64,000 nucleotides of DNA from Bedellia somnulentella (GCA_963576735.1 OY755175.1:10370401-10434400), one strand, 5' to 3'. Counted from the first letter of the stretch, positions 22,689 to 35,053 are shown. Translations and numbers: made by a program. The notes: generated from the sequence alone by a model not told the origin.

Positions 22689-23065
22689 CTGAATTCGCAT
22701 GTCAAGTGTGATATCCTATCTTATAACTGTGTGGTGATTTTATATTGCATTTAAGTGTATAACACTGGTTAAAACAACACACTGAATGTATTCTAGTGCA
22801 TGATATGATTCCAAACCTAGACTAAACCCAAATCAGGAGCGTGAAATATATATTTTTATGTATTTGTTATGCAAAAATATTGTGTTAGCGTTGAAATAAT
22901 TTCGTGTGTCTGATTAGTATCTACGATTAATTGAGCTCGTTGGGTGGCATGGGTACCGACAGAAAATTCGTTTTTGATCTAATCAAACTTGGTGGATCGT
23001 AGAAAGAATGTCGGTAGCATTTTAACCACTGCATGGACTTATTATTTCTACTCTTCAATTCATTA

Positions 23066-24356
23066 CGAGGGCTGCTATTTATGTATCCGGAACTGGCCAC
23101 TTACAGAACAATAATTTAAAAAGTAATTACATCATTTAAAAATAGAACTCTTTAGCTTTAGAATACATTTATTTTTATGTGACTGTCAATTGTTTTCACA
23201 TCGTAGCGTCATTTTGAAAATTGCGTGTCTTCACCACCATGGATTTAACTCGTGAACATTTTCGTGCCATGATTTTTTACGATTTTCGGCGTGGTCTAAC
23301 TCAAAAACAGTGCATCGATCAGCTTACTTCGACTTTTGGGGATGAAGCACCCTCAAAGACCACTGTGTATCACTGGTTTAGCGAGTTTAATCGTGGACGA
23401 TCTAAGCTTACTGATGAAATTAAAGAAGGTCGCCCTAAAACGGTCGTTGTACCTCAAAACATCGATGCTGTCCGGGAACTAATAACTCAAGATCGTCATG
23501 TTACATATCGTGAGATAGAGGCATCTCTGGGCATTAGTATGACGAGCATACATAAGATACTTCATGAACATTTAGCTGTAAAAAAAATTTGCTCCCGTTG
23601 GATTCCGCACAACTTGAGTATTGATCAAAAACAGGCTCGTGTCGATTGGTGCAAAGAAATGTTAAAAAAATACAACCGTGGTGCGTCAAAAGCTGTTTAT
23701 AATATCTACACAGGTGACGAATCTTGGATCTACGCTTACGACCCCGAAACTAAGCAGCAGTCCACGGTGTGGGTGTTCCAAGATGAGCCGAACCCAACAA
23801 AAGTTATTCGTGCAAAAAGCACATTGAAGCAAATGGTCGCTTGTTTTTTTGGTATAAATGGCCATGTAGCTACAGTGCCTTTAGAGAATCGTAAAACTGT
23901 TAATTCGGAGTGGTATACGACCATTTGTTTGCCGGAAGTCTTTGAACAAATAAGAAAGACTAACCGACAACGTAGAATCATTCTGCATCACGACAATGCT
24001 AGCTGTCACAGGTCGGCCGTCACAACTCAGTTTTTAGAAGCTCAAAAGATCGAATTGACAGGTCATCCGCCGTACAGCCCTGATTTGGCACCCAATGATT
24101 TTTATTTATTTCCAAATGTGAAGAAAAAATTACGTGGTCAACGTTTTTCGAGCCGCGAAGAGGCAGTCGATGCGTTCAAAATGCACGTTTTGGAGATACC
24201 TCAGTCTGAGTGGAAAAAGTGCTATGAAAATTGGTTTCAACGCATGCAAAAGTGTATAGATCTGAGCGGCGAATATTTTGAGAAGCAATAAAACCATATT
24301 AATTGATATATGTTTGTTTCTTTTTTTTATTCCGGATACATAAATAGCAGCCCTCG
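23066..24356 (+). mobile_element. Full-length mariner element
   Basis: 27-bp perfect terminal inverted repeats (left begins CGAGGGCTGCTATTTATGTA, from 23066; right ends AGCAGCCCTCG at 24356) are flanked by TA target duplications at 23064-23065 and 24357-24358. The length, 1291 bp, is normal for mariner. A single uninterrupted transposase frame fills the middle. Confidence 0.97.
23239..24291 (+). CDS. Mariner transposase, intact (350 aa)
   Basis: Cut-and-paste transposase that excises and reinserts mariner at TA dinucleotides. It starts at ATG 23239 (MDLTREHFRAMIFYDF); the frame upstream to 23221 opens only with TTG. The N-terminal half carries the paired helix-turn-helix DNA-binding region, including SKTTVYHWFSEFNRG and ASLGISMTSIHKIL. 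The catalytic triad is complete: D in TGDESWIYAYDPETK, D in LHHDNASCH, and D in YSPDLAPNDFYLF. There are 34 residues between the second and third Asp (DD34D), as in mariner. Length and frame are full, with no stop or frameshift, so it could be active or only recently silenced. Codon use is like that of an AT-rich transposon. The subfamily is not assigned. Confidence 0.96.
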   Translation: MDLTREHFRAMIFYDFRRGLTQKQCIDQLTSTFGDEAPSKTTVYHWFSEFNRGRSKLTDEIKEGRPKTVVVPQNIDAVRELITQDRHVTYREIEASLGISMTSIHKILHEHLAVKKICSRWIPHNLSIDQKQARVDWCKEMLKKYNRGASKAVYNIYTGDESWIYAYDPETKQQSTVWVFQDEPNPTKVIRAKSTLKQMVACFFGINGHVATVPLENRKTVNSEWYTTICLPEVFEQIRKTNRQRRIILHHDNASCHRSAVTTQFLEAQKIELTGHPPYSPDLAPNDFYLFPNVKKKLRGQRFSSREEAVDAFKMHVLEIPQSEWKKCYENWFQRMQKCIDLSGEYFEKQ

Positions 24357-24537
24357 TACGTAATACATTTTAAAGATAATGAGATATAATCTTTACTTGT
24401 AATAAATGTTTGTTGCAAATTATAATATATTGTTTAAACATTTATTTAGCCCATATCCAAAATATTATTATTAAAAGTTAAAGTCAGTGCGGTATGAATG
24501 TGTAATTAAATAATCATCAGCTTTCATACTTACACCA

Positions 24538-24576
24538 TCTGCCTAGTAGCGACTAATTTAGTCGCTACTAGGCAGA
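24538..24576. repeat. Perfect 19-bp palindrome
   Basis: TCTGCCTAGTAGCGACTAA, a 1-base centre, then its exact inverse complement. It lies between mariner and the Helitron and is probably a relic of another repeat. Confidence 0.85.
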
Positions 24577-24769
24577 GATAAATTTATATCAACTTTGTAC
24601 GGTCCTAACAAACCTCAATCGTTTCCCTCGTGTTCGTCAATCTTTTCATACACATTATTTCATTTGTGTCACGCCGCCCTGCACCTTTTTAAACGTTTAT
24701 ATCTAACTAGCGACCCGCCCCGGCTTCGCACGGGTGCGATGCAAAATATACCTACTACAGAATGTCCTT

Positions 24770-25015
24770 CTACACAACGTTCACAGCTTTTTTGTCATTA
24801 GCCAATACAAACATGTTTTGCTTAGACGTTACTCTTGACAGCGCGACATATAATTGGCCATGTGAAAAACACTCAACACTCAAGTCTAATCCTGCAACGT
24901 TAAAAGTTTGACCCTGAGATTTATTAATGGTCATTGCAAAAGATATCTTTACCGGAAATTGTAGGCGTTTAAATTGGAACGGTAAATCTGATGGTATCAG
25001 AGGAATTCGGGGAAT
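24770..25015 (-). pseudogene. Helitron PIF1-type helicase, C-terminal fragment
   Basis: The minus strand reads PSDLPFQFKRLQFPVKISF, then AMTINKSQGQTF and FSHGQLYVALSRVTSKQNMF, ending at a stop (24772-24770). TINKSQGQT and GQLYVALSRV are the late conserved helicase motifs of PIF1-like Helitron proteins, which unwind DNA during rolling-circle transposition. The frame is intact, but everything upstream (Rep nuclease, Walker motifs) is missing. Confidence 0.88.
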
Positions 25016-25160
25016 TAATAATAATAAAAATTAAAAGATAATCAGCAACAAAAGATACTTATTCTATTCAGTTTAATTAATTCTTGATATTTTCCTCGCT
25101 AGAGAGATCCGATAAACGCGTGCGATCGCTGCAAATCATAAAGTGCTGTAAGGCGAAGCG

Positions 25161-25378
25161 TTTTTTTTTTTTTTTTGTTTACCGGTGGGGAAATCCTCAT
25201 GGATCCCCCGTCGCTCTCTCGAGCGACGGGGATATGTCGGACTCCTACCGACTAAAACCCCACCGGTTCGGTGCTGCTGGCCCTGCGGCCTATGCGGCGT
25301 CACCATGACTTGTTTGCCGGGCGGCTGAAGGCCGCCCTGGCGCGGCAAAGGAGTGCACCTAAGCTAAGTCGAATAGGA
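25161..25378 (-). mobile_element. 5-prime-truncated LINE tail inserted in the Helitron
   Basis: 218 bp bounded by an 11-bp duplication AAGGCGAAGCG (25150-25160 and 25379-25389). The T-run at 25161-25176 is the poly-A tail. Its 3-prime end (GTCGGTAGGAGTCCGACATA, GGATCCATGAGGATTTCC on the minus strand) matches the end of the element at 1019-1800. Its upstream part (CCAGGGCGGCCTTCAGC) is related to the jockey-like LINE UTR at 590-670. Confidence 0.88.
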
Positions 25379-25989
25379 AAGGCGAAGCGCGGCTATCGAC
25401 GCGCTTTTTATAGGCACGCGCCGCCCAGCGCAAACAACTACGACCCCGCATTTTAAATTTGTAATATCTTCGGTAATATTCACTTTAATTACATGCTGTA
25501 AAAAGCATATTGATCTATAAATTTTGATTTTATAATAAAAGCACAATTTATTTAAGGTACTTAATTGGATAAGGATTAATGCTGTATTGTTTAAAATCAC
25601 TTCGTAAATAACAATTTTTTAGTAAAGAATAAAAATGGTTATGCTGGGTTATCCCTAAGAGATAGACATATACCATCCCGGACTTTTTTGTTGAACTTTT
25701 TAAGGTGAACAATACTGTAGTACATTATTTTGGTCTATCTCGTAGGGTTCAGCCAGCGTTTGCAATATAAGCGCAAAAAAACGTGCTTATTTACGACATC
25801 ACATTAGAAACCTTTAAATTTATCAGTGTTCCTCTACTATATTATGCATTTATTATACATACAAACCTTCCTTAAGAATCACTCTATCTATTAAAAAAAA
25901 CCGCATCAAAATCCGTTGCGTAGTTTTAAAGATCTAAGCATACATACGGACATACAGCGAAAGCGACTTTGTTTTATACTATGTATTGA

Positions 25990-28465
25990 TGGTCACTAGA
26001 AAACAGTATCTATGGAATTAAGTAACCTACTTATTTTTTTTTTGCTGGTTTGACACGGTTGAGCTCCAACTGGTTCTGCGTAACGTTTATATTCCTCATA
26101 AAATATATAATTATTATTTAGCTCGAAAGCACCCCGTTCTGGAAAAAGTTATTTTAATTAGTTCATAATTTGTTTTACTGTATGTTGTTTCTACTTAAAT
26201 AAATTTTTTAACGTGAATTTTTATTTCTGGTGCAGCAATGTCCTGAGTTGATATTTTATAATAAATAACGAATCTTCAATAATAAAAATAAAACACACAT
26301 AATAAACCACTCAAACTATACACTTATTTCTCTAAAACCAAAATAAATAAAATATTGTAGATAGGAAAAAGCACCTTATAATTGTTGTTTTGTTGATTCC
26401 CAAAGATTCCGACAAACATCTCAACTTCAATATTCATCAATCAACTTCATTCAAATCGTTTATTATTCTCCCCAAATAATATAGACTCAAGTTAAACTTA
26501 CAAGTTTGTGTTACTGGTAACTGTTGTTAATTACCAATTAGTGCAGTATTATATTTTTAATAAGCTACCATATATCCGACTACTGTTCAAACGTAGATAA
26601 AGGAGAAGACTGGGTCATAAGTCTTTGTCATGTGTCTGTAGCAGGTAATCTCTCTCGTTAAGTTATCGAACCGAGCTCAGCACCTCGTTCTAAGCCGTGG
26701 CTCAGCGAATCACCTCGTCTGTTTCAACCTTTGAGTTATGTCATCTTTCATATTATAATTATAATTCTTAGTTTTTTATTCTATCATCTGCCAATTTATA
26801 ATTCTTAGCGTTGCAGTTCTTGTTTTTAAAAATATTGTTCCCATATTTGTACCAACCTGTGCTTATTCAGACCCCTAAGCATACTTTAATATATGATTTT
26901 TCTACGGTAATGTTAACAGGAATCCACCCCATCCGTTTATTTATTTAATATGGATTGAAGTGAGGGCGTGTTGTCTCAGAAAGCCGTGTACTCGCTAAAT
27001 TAACTTCGGCATTTATTAAGATATATCGCTGTAGCGCTTACTGGCGCTTTGACCAGACTTGCAATTATTATCAGCGTCCGAAACCCTCGGGAAATTCAAC
27101 TAGGGCCATAACACTGGATTCTGTGTTCCTTGCGATGTATTAAACAGCCCTTGCAACATTTACCTCACCCTAAGAATTCAAAGATTTAGCGTCAGGCTAG
27201 CGTCTCCTACGTCAAATAATGTAAATTGCTTCTATAATTATTTCAAGGGGTAATGTGTGAGAACAAACGTGAGCGCTCGTAATTTTACTGCTAGACAGGA
27301 ACATTTGAAATACTCCACATTATGAGGGACAAAAACTAGTCGTAATAACCACGTTTTAATTGATATTAGCTTGTGTTTTGGATTCTTTTATAATATCTTC
27401 CCAGGCTTCATATATGGAAAATTATCGCAAGCTTTTGGAAATCCTCACAATATTGTCGATTGTTTGATGTGATGCAACGTCATGTAAGTACATATGTTGA
27501 CTGCAAAGTGTTCATTAGGTGGTAATTGGCGACTGAACTTTACGAGTACAGTTTTAACGTGTAACTAATGGATAGTGATGTGTATTTGAGAGGAAATGTT
27601 GCGGGGACAGGTGTTATGGCGGGAAAGTCGCTTGTACACAAAAAATCAACCGCTAATCTCATCACCGCACTGAGTGTGTCGAATATTTTGTCACGCCTGC
27701 TCCAAACGTTATACTGACCCGAATGTAAACACACAGTTTTAATAAAACCCTATGCATTTGATTTACGGCTGTCTTCGAGCTGCTCATTATTAAGTGAGGT
27801 TGTAATTTTGAATGCTCATGTAGTAGATAAATTATTAATGATAGATAACTAAACAACTGCTGTACTAATGATCGCGTATCGTGAATCAGTCTGCATGGGG
27901 TCACAACACCCACTGCTTCGATTCGATTCTTTTAATTTAAACTGCTACAACCTATTACGATTATTTCATTTTTATTACACTCATTTGAATATTTCTACCA
28001 AGTCATTTGTTTTAGCTGGATTCCTTTTATACATTTATTAAAAGGAATGTATTACTATCGCGTATGCGAGCTCTGACGGTCCTTTTAAAATAATTAGTGT
28101 ATCTGTACAAAGAATACGTTATTAACTATGAGAAAATAACCGTCTAAGCGTGAAGTGACTGACAAGAGGACATTGTATATTCTAAATGAGGTTCTTTAAT
28201 ATTTGTACCTTTGCAGGTGTTTTTCTTACATTTTTTGTTGGATAGCCGGTGCGGTGTATCGACCTTAAAATAAATACGCACCGTACAAATACAAATTGTA
28301 ACGTTTCTTCTATTATTTATCTGAAATGATAGCTGTGACGATTTGAAGCATCATTTCATCTCACTAAAACCCAAAAAAACATTCACAGCAAAAGGCAGGT
28401 TACGAAACCTATTACAAATCAAAATAAGAGAAATTATATTGATGTATTTGCTAGTAGTAAGTATT
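25990..28465. other. No recognisable feature
   Basis: About 2.5 kb of AT-rich intron; short frames at 27540-27913 show no family likeness. Confidence 0.4.
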
Positions 28466-28656
28466 TGCTGTGCAATAAGGACGGCTTAGAATATCACCAC
28501 CCCATTTCTCCTATGCGGTTGGAGACCCATCACCAAAAACATTAATTTTACAATCATTTCCCCAATTAATTTCCAAAAGTGGCTGAGGAATTTTCTGATT
28601 CTGAACCTCTGGCTACCATTCATAGCGATTTATAGCCGTGAATATATGTATGTATG
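28466..28656 (+). mobile_element. SINE-like family A, decayed copy
   Basis: GACGGCTTAGAATATCACCA, GCGGTTGGAGACCCATCACC, TTCCAAAAGTGGCTGAGGAA and the end GCCGTGAATATATGTATG are recognisable; the segment between head and body is deleted. Confidence 0.75.
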
Positions 28657-31600
28657 TATAAATATGGAACAATTGGTATTTATAAAGCTTATATTCTACA
28701 TCTATAAATGTAAACATGCAAAAAACAAAGAAAGTGCATATTTCTGACACATGTAAGTTAATCCTAGTATTTATCGGTAAATCCTAATACTTATCAACGA
28801 ACGGGCTTTTACAGAAACAAAAATAATGTTCTTTATAAATCATTTCGTATATATTATAGTCATATATTCTGAATAGTTTGTTTTATGCCACTTTATAATA
28901 GGCATATAGATTAATAGATGATCGAGAAGAAAAACTCTGAAGAGTTTTTGTGTCTGTATAATATGTCAGTATATATTTATTTATTCCTAAACAAATGGTC
29001 ACGCAGTTTCCTTTCTAGTAAATTGGTGTGATTAAATAGTGGATACAGTAGGTCTTAGCAAATGTGCTAGTTAAAGCAAATCACTTGCAACAATGTAGAT
29101 CGTGCAAAACCGAGCAATTGAGAAGTGGCGGCCACGACTTCTTCCTATCTCCGCCGCAATCACCTTCGCTGATGAAATTGCACTTTATTTGCCTGCTCCT
29201 CTTCCGATGCAAGTTTCTCACGAGCTCGCCTCGTCTCCGTGCCCTCTGCTACAGCGGTGGCCTACTATATCACGATTCGATTATTATCTTGTCTCCTTAA
29301 TAACTCCTCTAAATACCTGCTCTATTGAAAGATATATCATTATAAAATCTATTTGCGTGGCGTTATTAAGAAATAAATCCGGTGTCGTAATCGTACTGTT
29401 TCGCCGTGTCATCGTATTATAATCTCACGCGCTTCGTAGGGACAGTTGTCCGAAGTCGGAATGGCAGCGAGATCATTCCCAATGTTTTTTTTCATCTCAA
29501 AGGCGGGACTCGGGAGCTGGGTCCGGAACGTTTACGTTACGAGACTATGCATAGAAACGTGTTTAATCGACGATCCTGCCGCTGCACTATGCTTTTCTGG
29601 ACACACTTTGTGTATTTTAGAAAGAGATGCAAATACAGCTCGAACATGTGAGTGAGATGACGGAGCAGCTTTTGATATCATAATTAAGCGTCTAACGATC
29701 GGCCAAGGGGTGTGAATACGAAATGTTTATCTTATGGTCATAAAGTCATAAATGAAGAATGATTTTTAATATGTTGAGTTGACGATGAATTTATATGCCT
29801 TCGAATTTTGTTAGGAATTCCATTAGCTGGCTTTTAGCGCTTTTAATATGTGGGGATTTGTTTGTGGTGAGTAAAGGAAGTGAGTTGCGCTACGATAAAT
29901 AAAACTCAATCAAAGTTGCTCGGATGCGATTGCGGCGTATTGTCGATCACACTGCGGTCTTGCCACTATGGATCTCAATACTATGCACCCATCACTTCCT
30001 GCTTTCAATTTATTAACAATTTACCACTATAACTACATCAGTATTTGTTTTAAATTCGTGATCGGTTAACTGTTAAGTGTTTCGTATTCGCTTAATCCTT
30101 GTAAACTAAATGATGATAATGAGGAGGTTAAATGCTATTTTAAACAACTTGTTCAGAATACAGATAAAAAAATTGGTGTATGACCCTTCTTACAAAGGAT
30201 CAAACATGTGCATATTTTAGATGTTTCTATTTAAACAAAAACTTATTACTAACCTTCAAATAAATAATAGGTAAATGAAAAAAGCATTGAGGAATTCTGT
30301 ATTATAGAAGCAGCAGGTGATCATAACAAAACGTAAATAAACCAACTTACTTTTTCTAACAAAGTTTTAGCTAGTAATGATTCTAAATTTCTTATACGCA
30401 AAGAGCCTAGTAAAAAATAACTATGTTGTATATCCAGGTAATGAAAAAAGTTTATGAATTCTTTCTATAATTTTAATACGCCATCTTTCAATGTATGGGT
30501 AGTTATCGTAATTAATATATTTTTCCTGCATAAATTACTAATACTAAGTTGATTCATTGCAAGGTCAATGACTTTAAACGAATATGAAAAAAATATTGAT
30601 AGGACAGTTTACATTATCTAGTATAATTAACATTTATCGTTATAATGTACGTGTGCGCATGTTTGAATGAGTGGACTCTATGGTTTGAAATGGTTTTCAG
30701 GCGCTCGACCAACAGTTCTCACAGATAATTTTAGATCGTAGAGTTACATAAATAATTTGTTCATGCCGTTTTTACCCTTCTGTTTATTAATTACAGAGAA
30801 GCATCAAAAACCTACACACAAAACAATAAATGTTTCTATTATGAACGCGTGAAATGCAAGACACAGAAGCAATAAAAAAATCATAACAAGGTTATAGTAA
30901 AACTAAACGACCGAAAATATTACAAGTACAATACTCTTAAATTATCTACCTTCAAAACAGGACATAAGTTACACCGTTTGTTAAAGAACATAAAAAACAG
31001 CCCAATTTGTACCAAATTAAACAAATACATAAAAATTAATGGTATTTCTAAATAAGGCCAAAAGCCTTCTCATTGATCACCAGCAATAGACCATGACTGA
31101 CTTCCGCCCGAACAAACAGTGTTGTTCCGTTTATGTTTCCGTACCACGCACGGAATCGAACCCCCTACTAGGTTGACCCAGAATATTTGATATTACCTAA
31201 CATCTGTCGGCGAATTAGTCCCTAGCTTTTTAAATATTATGCATACAGCTGAGTTTTTATAATTATTTGTTGGTTTTATAGTTCTGTGGTTTTATTTGTG
31301 ATTATATTCGTTTTAACTATTTTGGTTTCATAATAATCTTTCCATAATAATAAAGAACTTACTTTGCTTTGCAGCGGAAAAGTATCGTCATACAAAATTA
31401 GAAATATCAAGTGGTGTTTATTCCCACGCTATTTTTGAAGTATCGTTAGTAACGCTTTAGAAAAGCAATATTCATGTTAGATTTAATTAACATAGTTATT
31501 TTAACTTTAAAAGATATTATTATTTCATAAACAAGATCTCGAAGTGAATTACAAATCATTAAAATATTAAAGTATATTTAAAATCCAGTTTGTATGGAAA

Positions 31601-32194
31601 AAGATTTGTTCATCAAAATGGACCAAATTCTCCAGAGTGATTTTCATGCTTTGATAGTAGGAACGTGGACTAAGTCAATATCCTTTGTAATGCTGATTAT
31701 GGAGCCTAGTTCAAAGAGTGCAGACGTAAAGTATAAATAACTTTGCACGAAGCGGATGCACGTGTGCGACACGCCCGCCCCTTCCAGACGCCACTTTTTG
31801 TTCATACACCAATGTATGACTGGGCCCGCAGATCTTTACTAATTAATTCATATAAAAACCCATACAACGTTGTTAGCAAATTTCGTACGCAGTACTCGCA
31901 TACTTGATGACGATAACATCAATGTGAACTTCATTTAACTGGACTACTTGCTTTGTGATCGCCATTTGTATGACGATTTTGATAGGAATCTCTTGGTTTT
32001 GGATAATAAGGCTCCATTGCAATCTATATTTGTTGAAGTAAACTGTAGAATGTTTTGTTTATTGTTTGTTTGCATTTCCTTCTTATTTGTCCCTTTAAAT
32101 GATTTTGCCATACACACAATGCCAGCCGCACCATTGAAATGTGGTAAAGATTCTTACACAATTAGAGCTTTGCATAGTTTCATTTAATTCGCCT
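28657..32194. other. No recognisable gene
   Basis: AT-rich intron. The frames at 29102-29422 and 29406-29655 lie in a moderately GC-richer patch without family likeness. The sequence near 31140-31165 (CACGGAATCGAACCCCCTA) could be a reversed tRNA-like B box from an old SINE. Confidence 0.35.
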
Positions 32195-32515
32195 ACTCCC
32201 GATGTTTTGCGTTTGAAAGTGCTACGATCAAAACCCGCAGGTTCCGGATTTGAATCCCGGGAGTACTGCTACTTAATTAGTTTGTGAGTTTTGTCTGGAC
32301 TCCTGATTGTTTGATAAGTAATGAAATTCCGAGCTTCCGGATGCTGTCGGTACCAGCTACTTTCAATGATTTAAATAGTATTCGATAAAGTCTGCAACCA
32401 GCACCAGGCCCCCGTGCCGTGGTAAATAGTATGGAGTATAGCGTAATCAAACTATTAAGGCTATATTGAGCTCATACCAATAGGGGTGAGGGTAAAGATA
32501 TAAAGCTACGATGAG
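32195..32515 (+). mobile_element. Probable old tRNA-derived SINE
   Basis: GGTTCCGGATTTGAATCCCG (32241-32260) resembles a tRNA B box. It is followed by a body (AGCGTAATCAAACTATTAAGG, TATTGAGCTCATACCAATAG) of the kind seen in lepidopteran SINEs. No clear target duplication; single copy here. Confidence 0.4.
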
Positions 32516-33187
32516 GAGTACTTCAATCAATATTTTATTCTTCTTTACCAGAACGAGTATCCGAACCTAAAACAGAATATTGGAAATTTATGTAAAGAAG
32601 AAACCTAATCTTTTTTTGGCTCGGTCGAGTAGAGTTAAAAAATATACTCTTACTTTACCCGCACAATGGGTATGTTTGTATTCCGTAGTCATCAAGTCGT
32701 GCTCATCTGAGCAGATGTTCACATTCGGTAAACACGTGCGCCCCGGCTCCCAGAACGGATCTTCTATGCAACTCAAAGGAACTCGCCTTCAAATGCATTT
32801 ACTTGTTCGCATTCAAAACCAAAATACTTACTCATCATTTATTATACGTATTACGCAATTACTCACACACAACTAAAAAAATTTTTTTTTTGCCTAGGCA
32901 TCGTGTGATTTGTCAAGAAAATATAATGTGAGTGTTGTTTTAATTATGTTGTTTGTGTCAAACTAGACGTACTTGAATAAGATAGTGTTAGGTGTTGTTT
33001 TACCACCTTCATCACAACCTAAATACATTTGACGCGCTCGATCCTACTGAACAGGATGATTTGGTCGGTAGTCAATCACGCTGTCCTATTGCGGTTTAGC
33101 ACTAAAAACTAAACAATAACAATCCAATTAATACATGGCAGTATTCTTAAGAAATAGACTTGAATACATAGAGAAAGGCATTTACTT

Positions 33188-33428
33188 AAATAATGTATAA
33201 CCGTAAATAAAAGATGTTATTAAAGGAAAGAAAAATTTCGACACTGGCGGGGTTCGAACCCGCGACCTTCGGGTATACGCCCCCGTCGCGGGTTCCCGAA
33301 GGTCGCGGGTTCGAACCCCGCCAGTGTCGAAATTTTTCTTTCCTTTAATAACATCTTTTATTTATGAAGAGTAATAATCCCCACATGAGGAATTCATGTC
33401 AAAAAAACATTAAAATAATGTATAACCG
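33188..33428. mobile_element. tRNA-derived SINE (family E) with a perfect palindromic head
   Basis: Arms 33204-33273 and 33295-33364 (70 bp each, 21-bp spacer) are exact inverse complements. Each contains the reversed tRNA-like block GGCGGGGTTCGAACCCGCGA seen at 55125-55250. A 16-bp direct repeat AAATAATGTATAACCG (33188-33203 and 33413-33428) brackets the unit and fits a target duplication. The right part continues CCCCACATGAGGAATTCATG, as in the copy at 42205-42345. Confidence 0.8.
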
Positions 33429-33772
33429 ATTTAGGAGAACTTTTTGTTTCGACTATTATACAGAAAATCAGACCAGTCAAAATCTACAACAGCGAGCGTT
33501 GCAATTGCAAATGTTTACGCTTTCATCCGTTTACATTTATTAAAGTTCCTGAACAAAACCAATTCAAACTTATGCGACAACTCTCAAGCCAAAGTGTCAT
33601 TTTAATAACTTATTTAAATTGGTAGTGAGCAGATCGTTTTGTACACAGATGAAATTATAGCGGATAGGGCCTGCATTCGAATATTCGAATATTCGAATAA
33701 TTCGAATAATAAACTGGCTCGAATATTCGAATACAGAATCTGCGATATTCGAATATTCGATCAATTTCCTAA

Positions 33773-34825
33773 ACGCCAAATTCAGAACTTAGATTTGCCC
33801 AAAATACCAATAAAATTCAAATTACGCGCGCGAACGTTTCGCGACAGGATTCGGCAAAGCTCGGAACTGCTTGGAAAAGATCGGGACCTCGAGAATACGA
33901 GTTTTTTGACAAATATCTCCAAGAAGAACATGTAAAAATGGGGTTGATCTTAGATTGCAAAACCAGGTGGAGTAGTATGGCCAATATGGTCACGAGATTT
34001 TTGGCCCTGAATGACCCTGTCATGAAAACCCTGATTGATTTGAAGAATGACATCACCTTTACTTCGGCTGAGCTGGCTTTACTGCAAGAGTTGTCCACTT
34101 CACTCAATATTGTAAAGGCAACAGTAGAGGCGCTCTGTCAAGAAAAAGCAAATCTGTTTACTGCAGAAACAGCACTGCAATTCATGGTTGCGAAACTTTA
34201 AGCCACAAACAGCTTAATTAGTGACAGATTACTTAAAGCTCTCAAGGAAAGGATTGCTCAAAGACGCCTGTAAAACCTAATCTGCACTTTGAAATATCTG
34301 CACCATCCCAGTAAATATTACGCAGAGCCTGCTTCGTCTTACTTTCCATCACCAGGAAATAACACTATCGTTGAAGTAATCATCGAAATCAACGAGAAAT
34401 ACTACGTTAAAAGACAGGACCAAGATGATGACGAAGATGATATGGCCTTAATTCATTTTCGGCAACACAGCGAGACCGCCTGGGAAGCAGACGAACCCGA
34501 AATGAGCTTTAAAGAACAACTAAAAAGACAGATAGATGACACCGTTTCAGCAACTCCTTCGACATCTACCGCTAATGTATCAGATAGAGAGGAATTGGAA
34601 ACGTCAGTGCGGATGCAAATGGCGCTATTTGACAGAGGAGGACCTAGACAAATATATTTGAGCCAAGCATATGACTTCCTCATGTGTATACCACCTACAA
34701 GTATAGAGTGTGAAAGAGTGTTCTCATCCGCAAAATATATCTGTTACCACTTAAGGTATTCCTTAAAAGATGACTCCCTGGACGCTCTGAGTTTCCTCAG
34801 GTCGCACTATCAAGGAAAACGTTAA
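33773..34825 (+). pseudogene. hAT transposase, broken C-terminal half
   Basis: One frame runs from 33773 to 34825, interrupted by TAA at 34199-34201 and TAA at 34271-34273. It contains LILDCKTRWSSMANMV, the hAT 'DCKTRWNS' core motif, and near the end CIPPTSIECERVFSSAKYI with SLKDDSLDALSFLRSHY, the hATC dimerisation domain with its conserved Glu. The N-terminal BED zinc finger and the first catalytic Asp region are absent. About 350 codons remain of a protein usually near 600. It cannot support its own transposition. Confidence 0.9.
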
Positions 34826-35053
34826 TGTTTAGTCCTAAAACATATTTTATATTATTTATGCAAAGTTTGATCTCATGAATAATTGTTTTTATAGTTACTT
34901 AGTTGAATATTTTTCTTTTGAATCTTTTAAGTTTTGTAATGTAGGTACTTAACTTTGCAATGTGTGTCGTATGGATGTGAATGACGTTACGAAAAACCAA
35001 AAATAAAATTGAGAATTTTACACTTATTTCGAGTTATTTAATATTTACATCAT

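Larger units (their letters stand above)
24707..25989 (-). mobile_element. Helitron (LEP1-like), internally deleted and interrupted
   Basis: On the minus strand the 5-prime end is TCAATACATAGTATAAAAC (at 25989) and the 3-prime end is GCCGGGGCGGGTCGCTAG (CTAG at 24710-24707), with an ACCCG...CGGGT hairpin just inside. It is followed by T, as expected for Helitron insertion between A and T. The region 25625-25960 is the usual LEP1-like body (TCGTAGGGTTCAGCCAGCGT). It contains the last 80 codons of a Helitron helicase and a nested retroposon. At 1.28 kb it is far too short to be autonomous. Confidence 0.85.

Noticed and set aside
29064..29655. Cluster of 70-106-codon frames in two overlapping phases
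   Set aside because: Overlapping phases and lack of any recognised motif argue against coding; could be conserved non-coding DNA but not shown.
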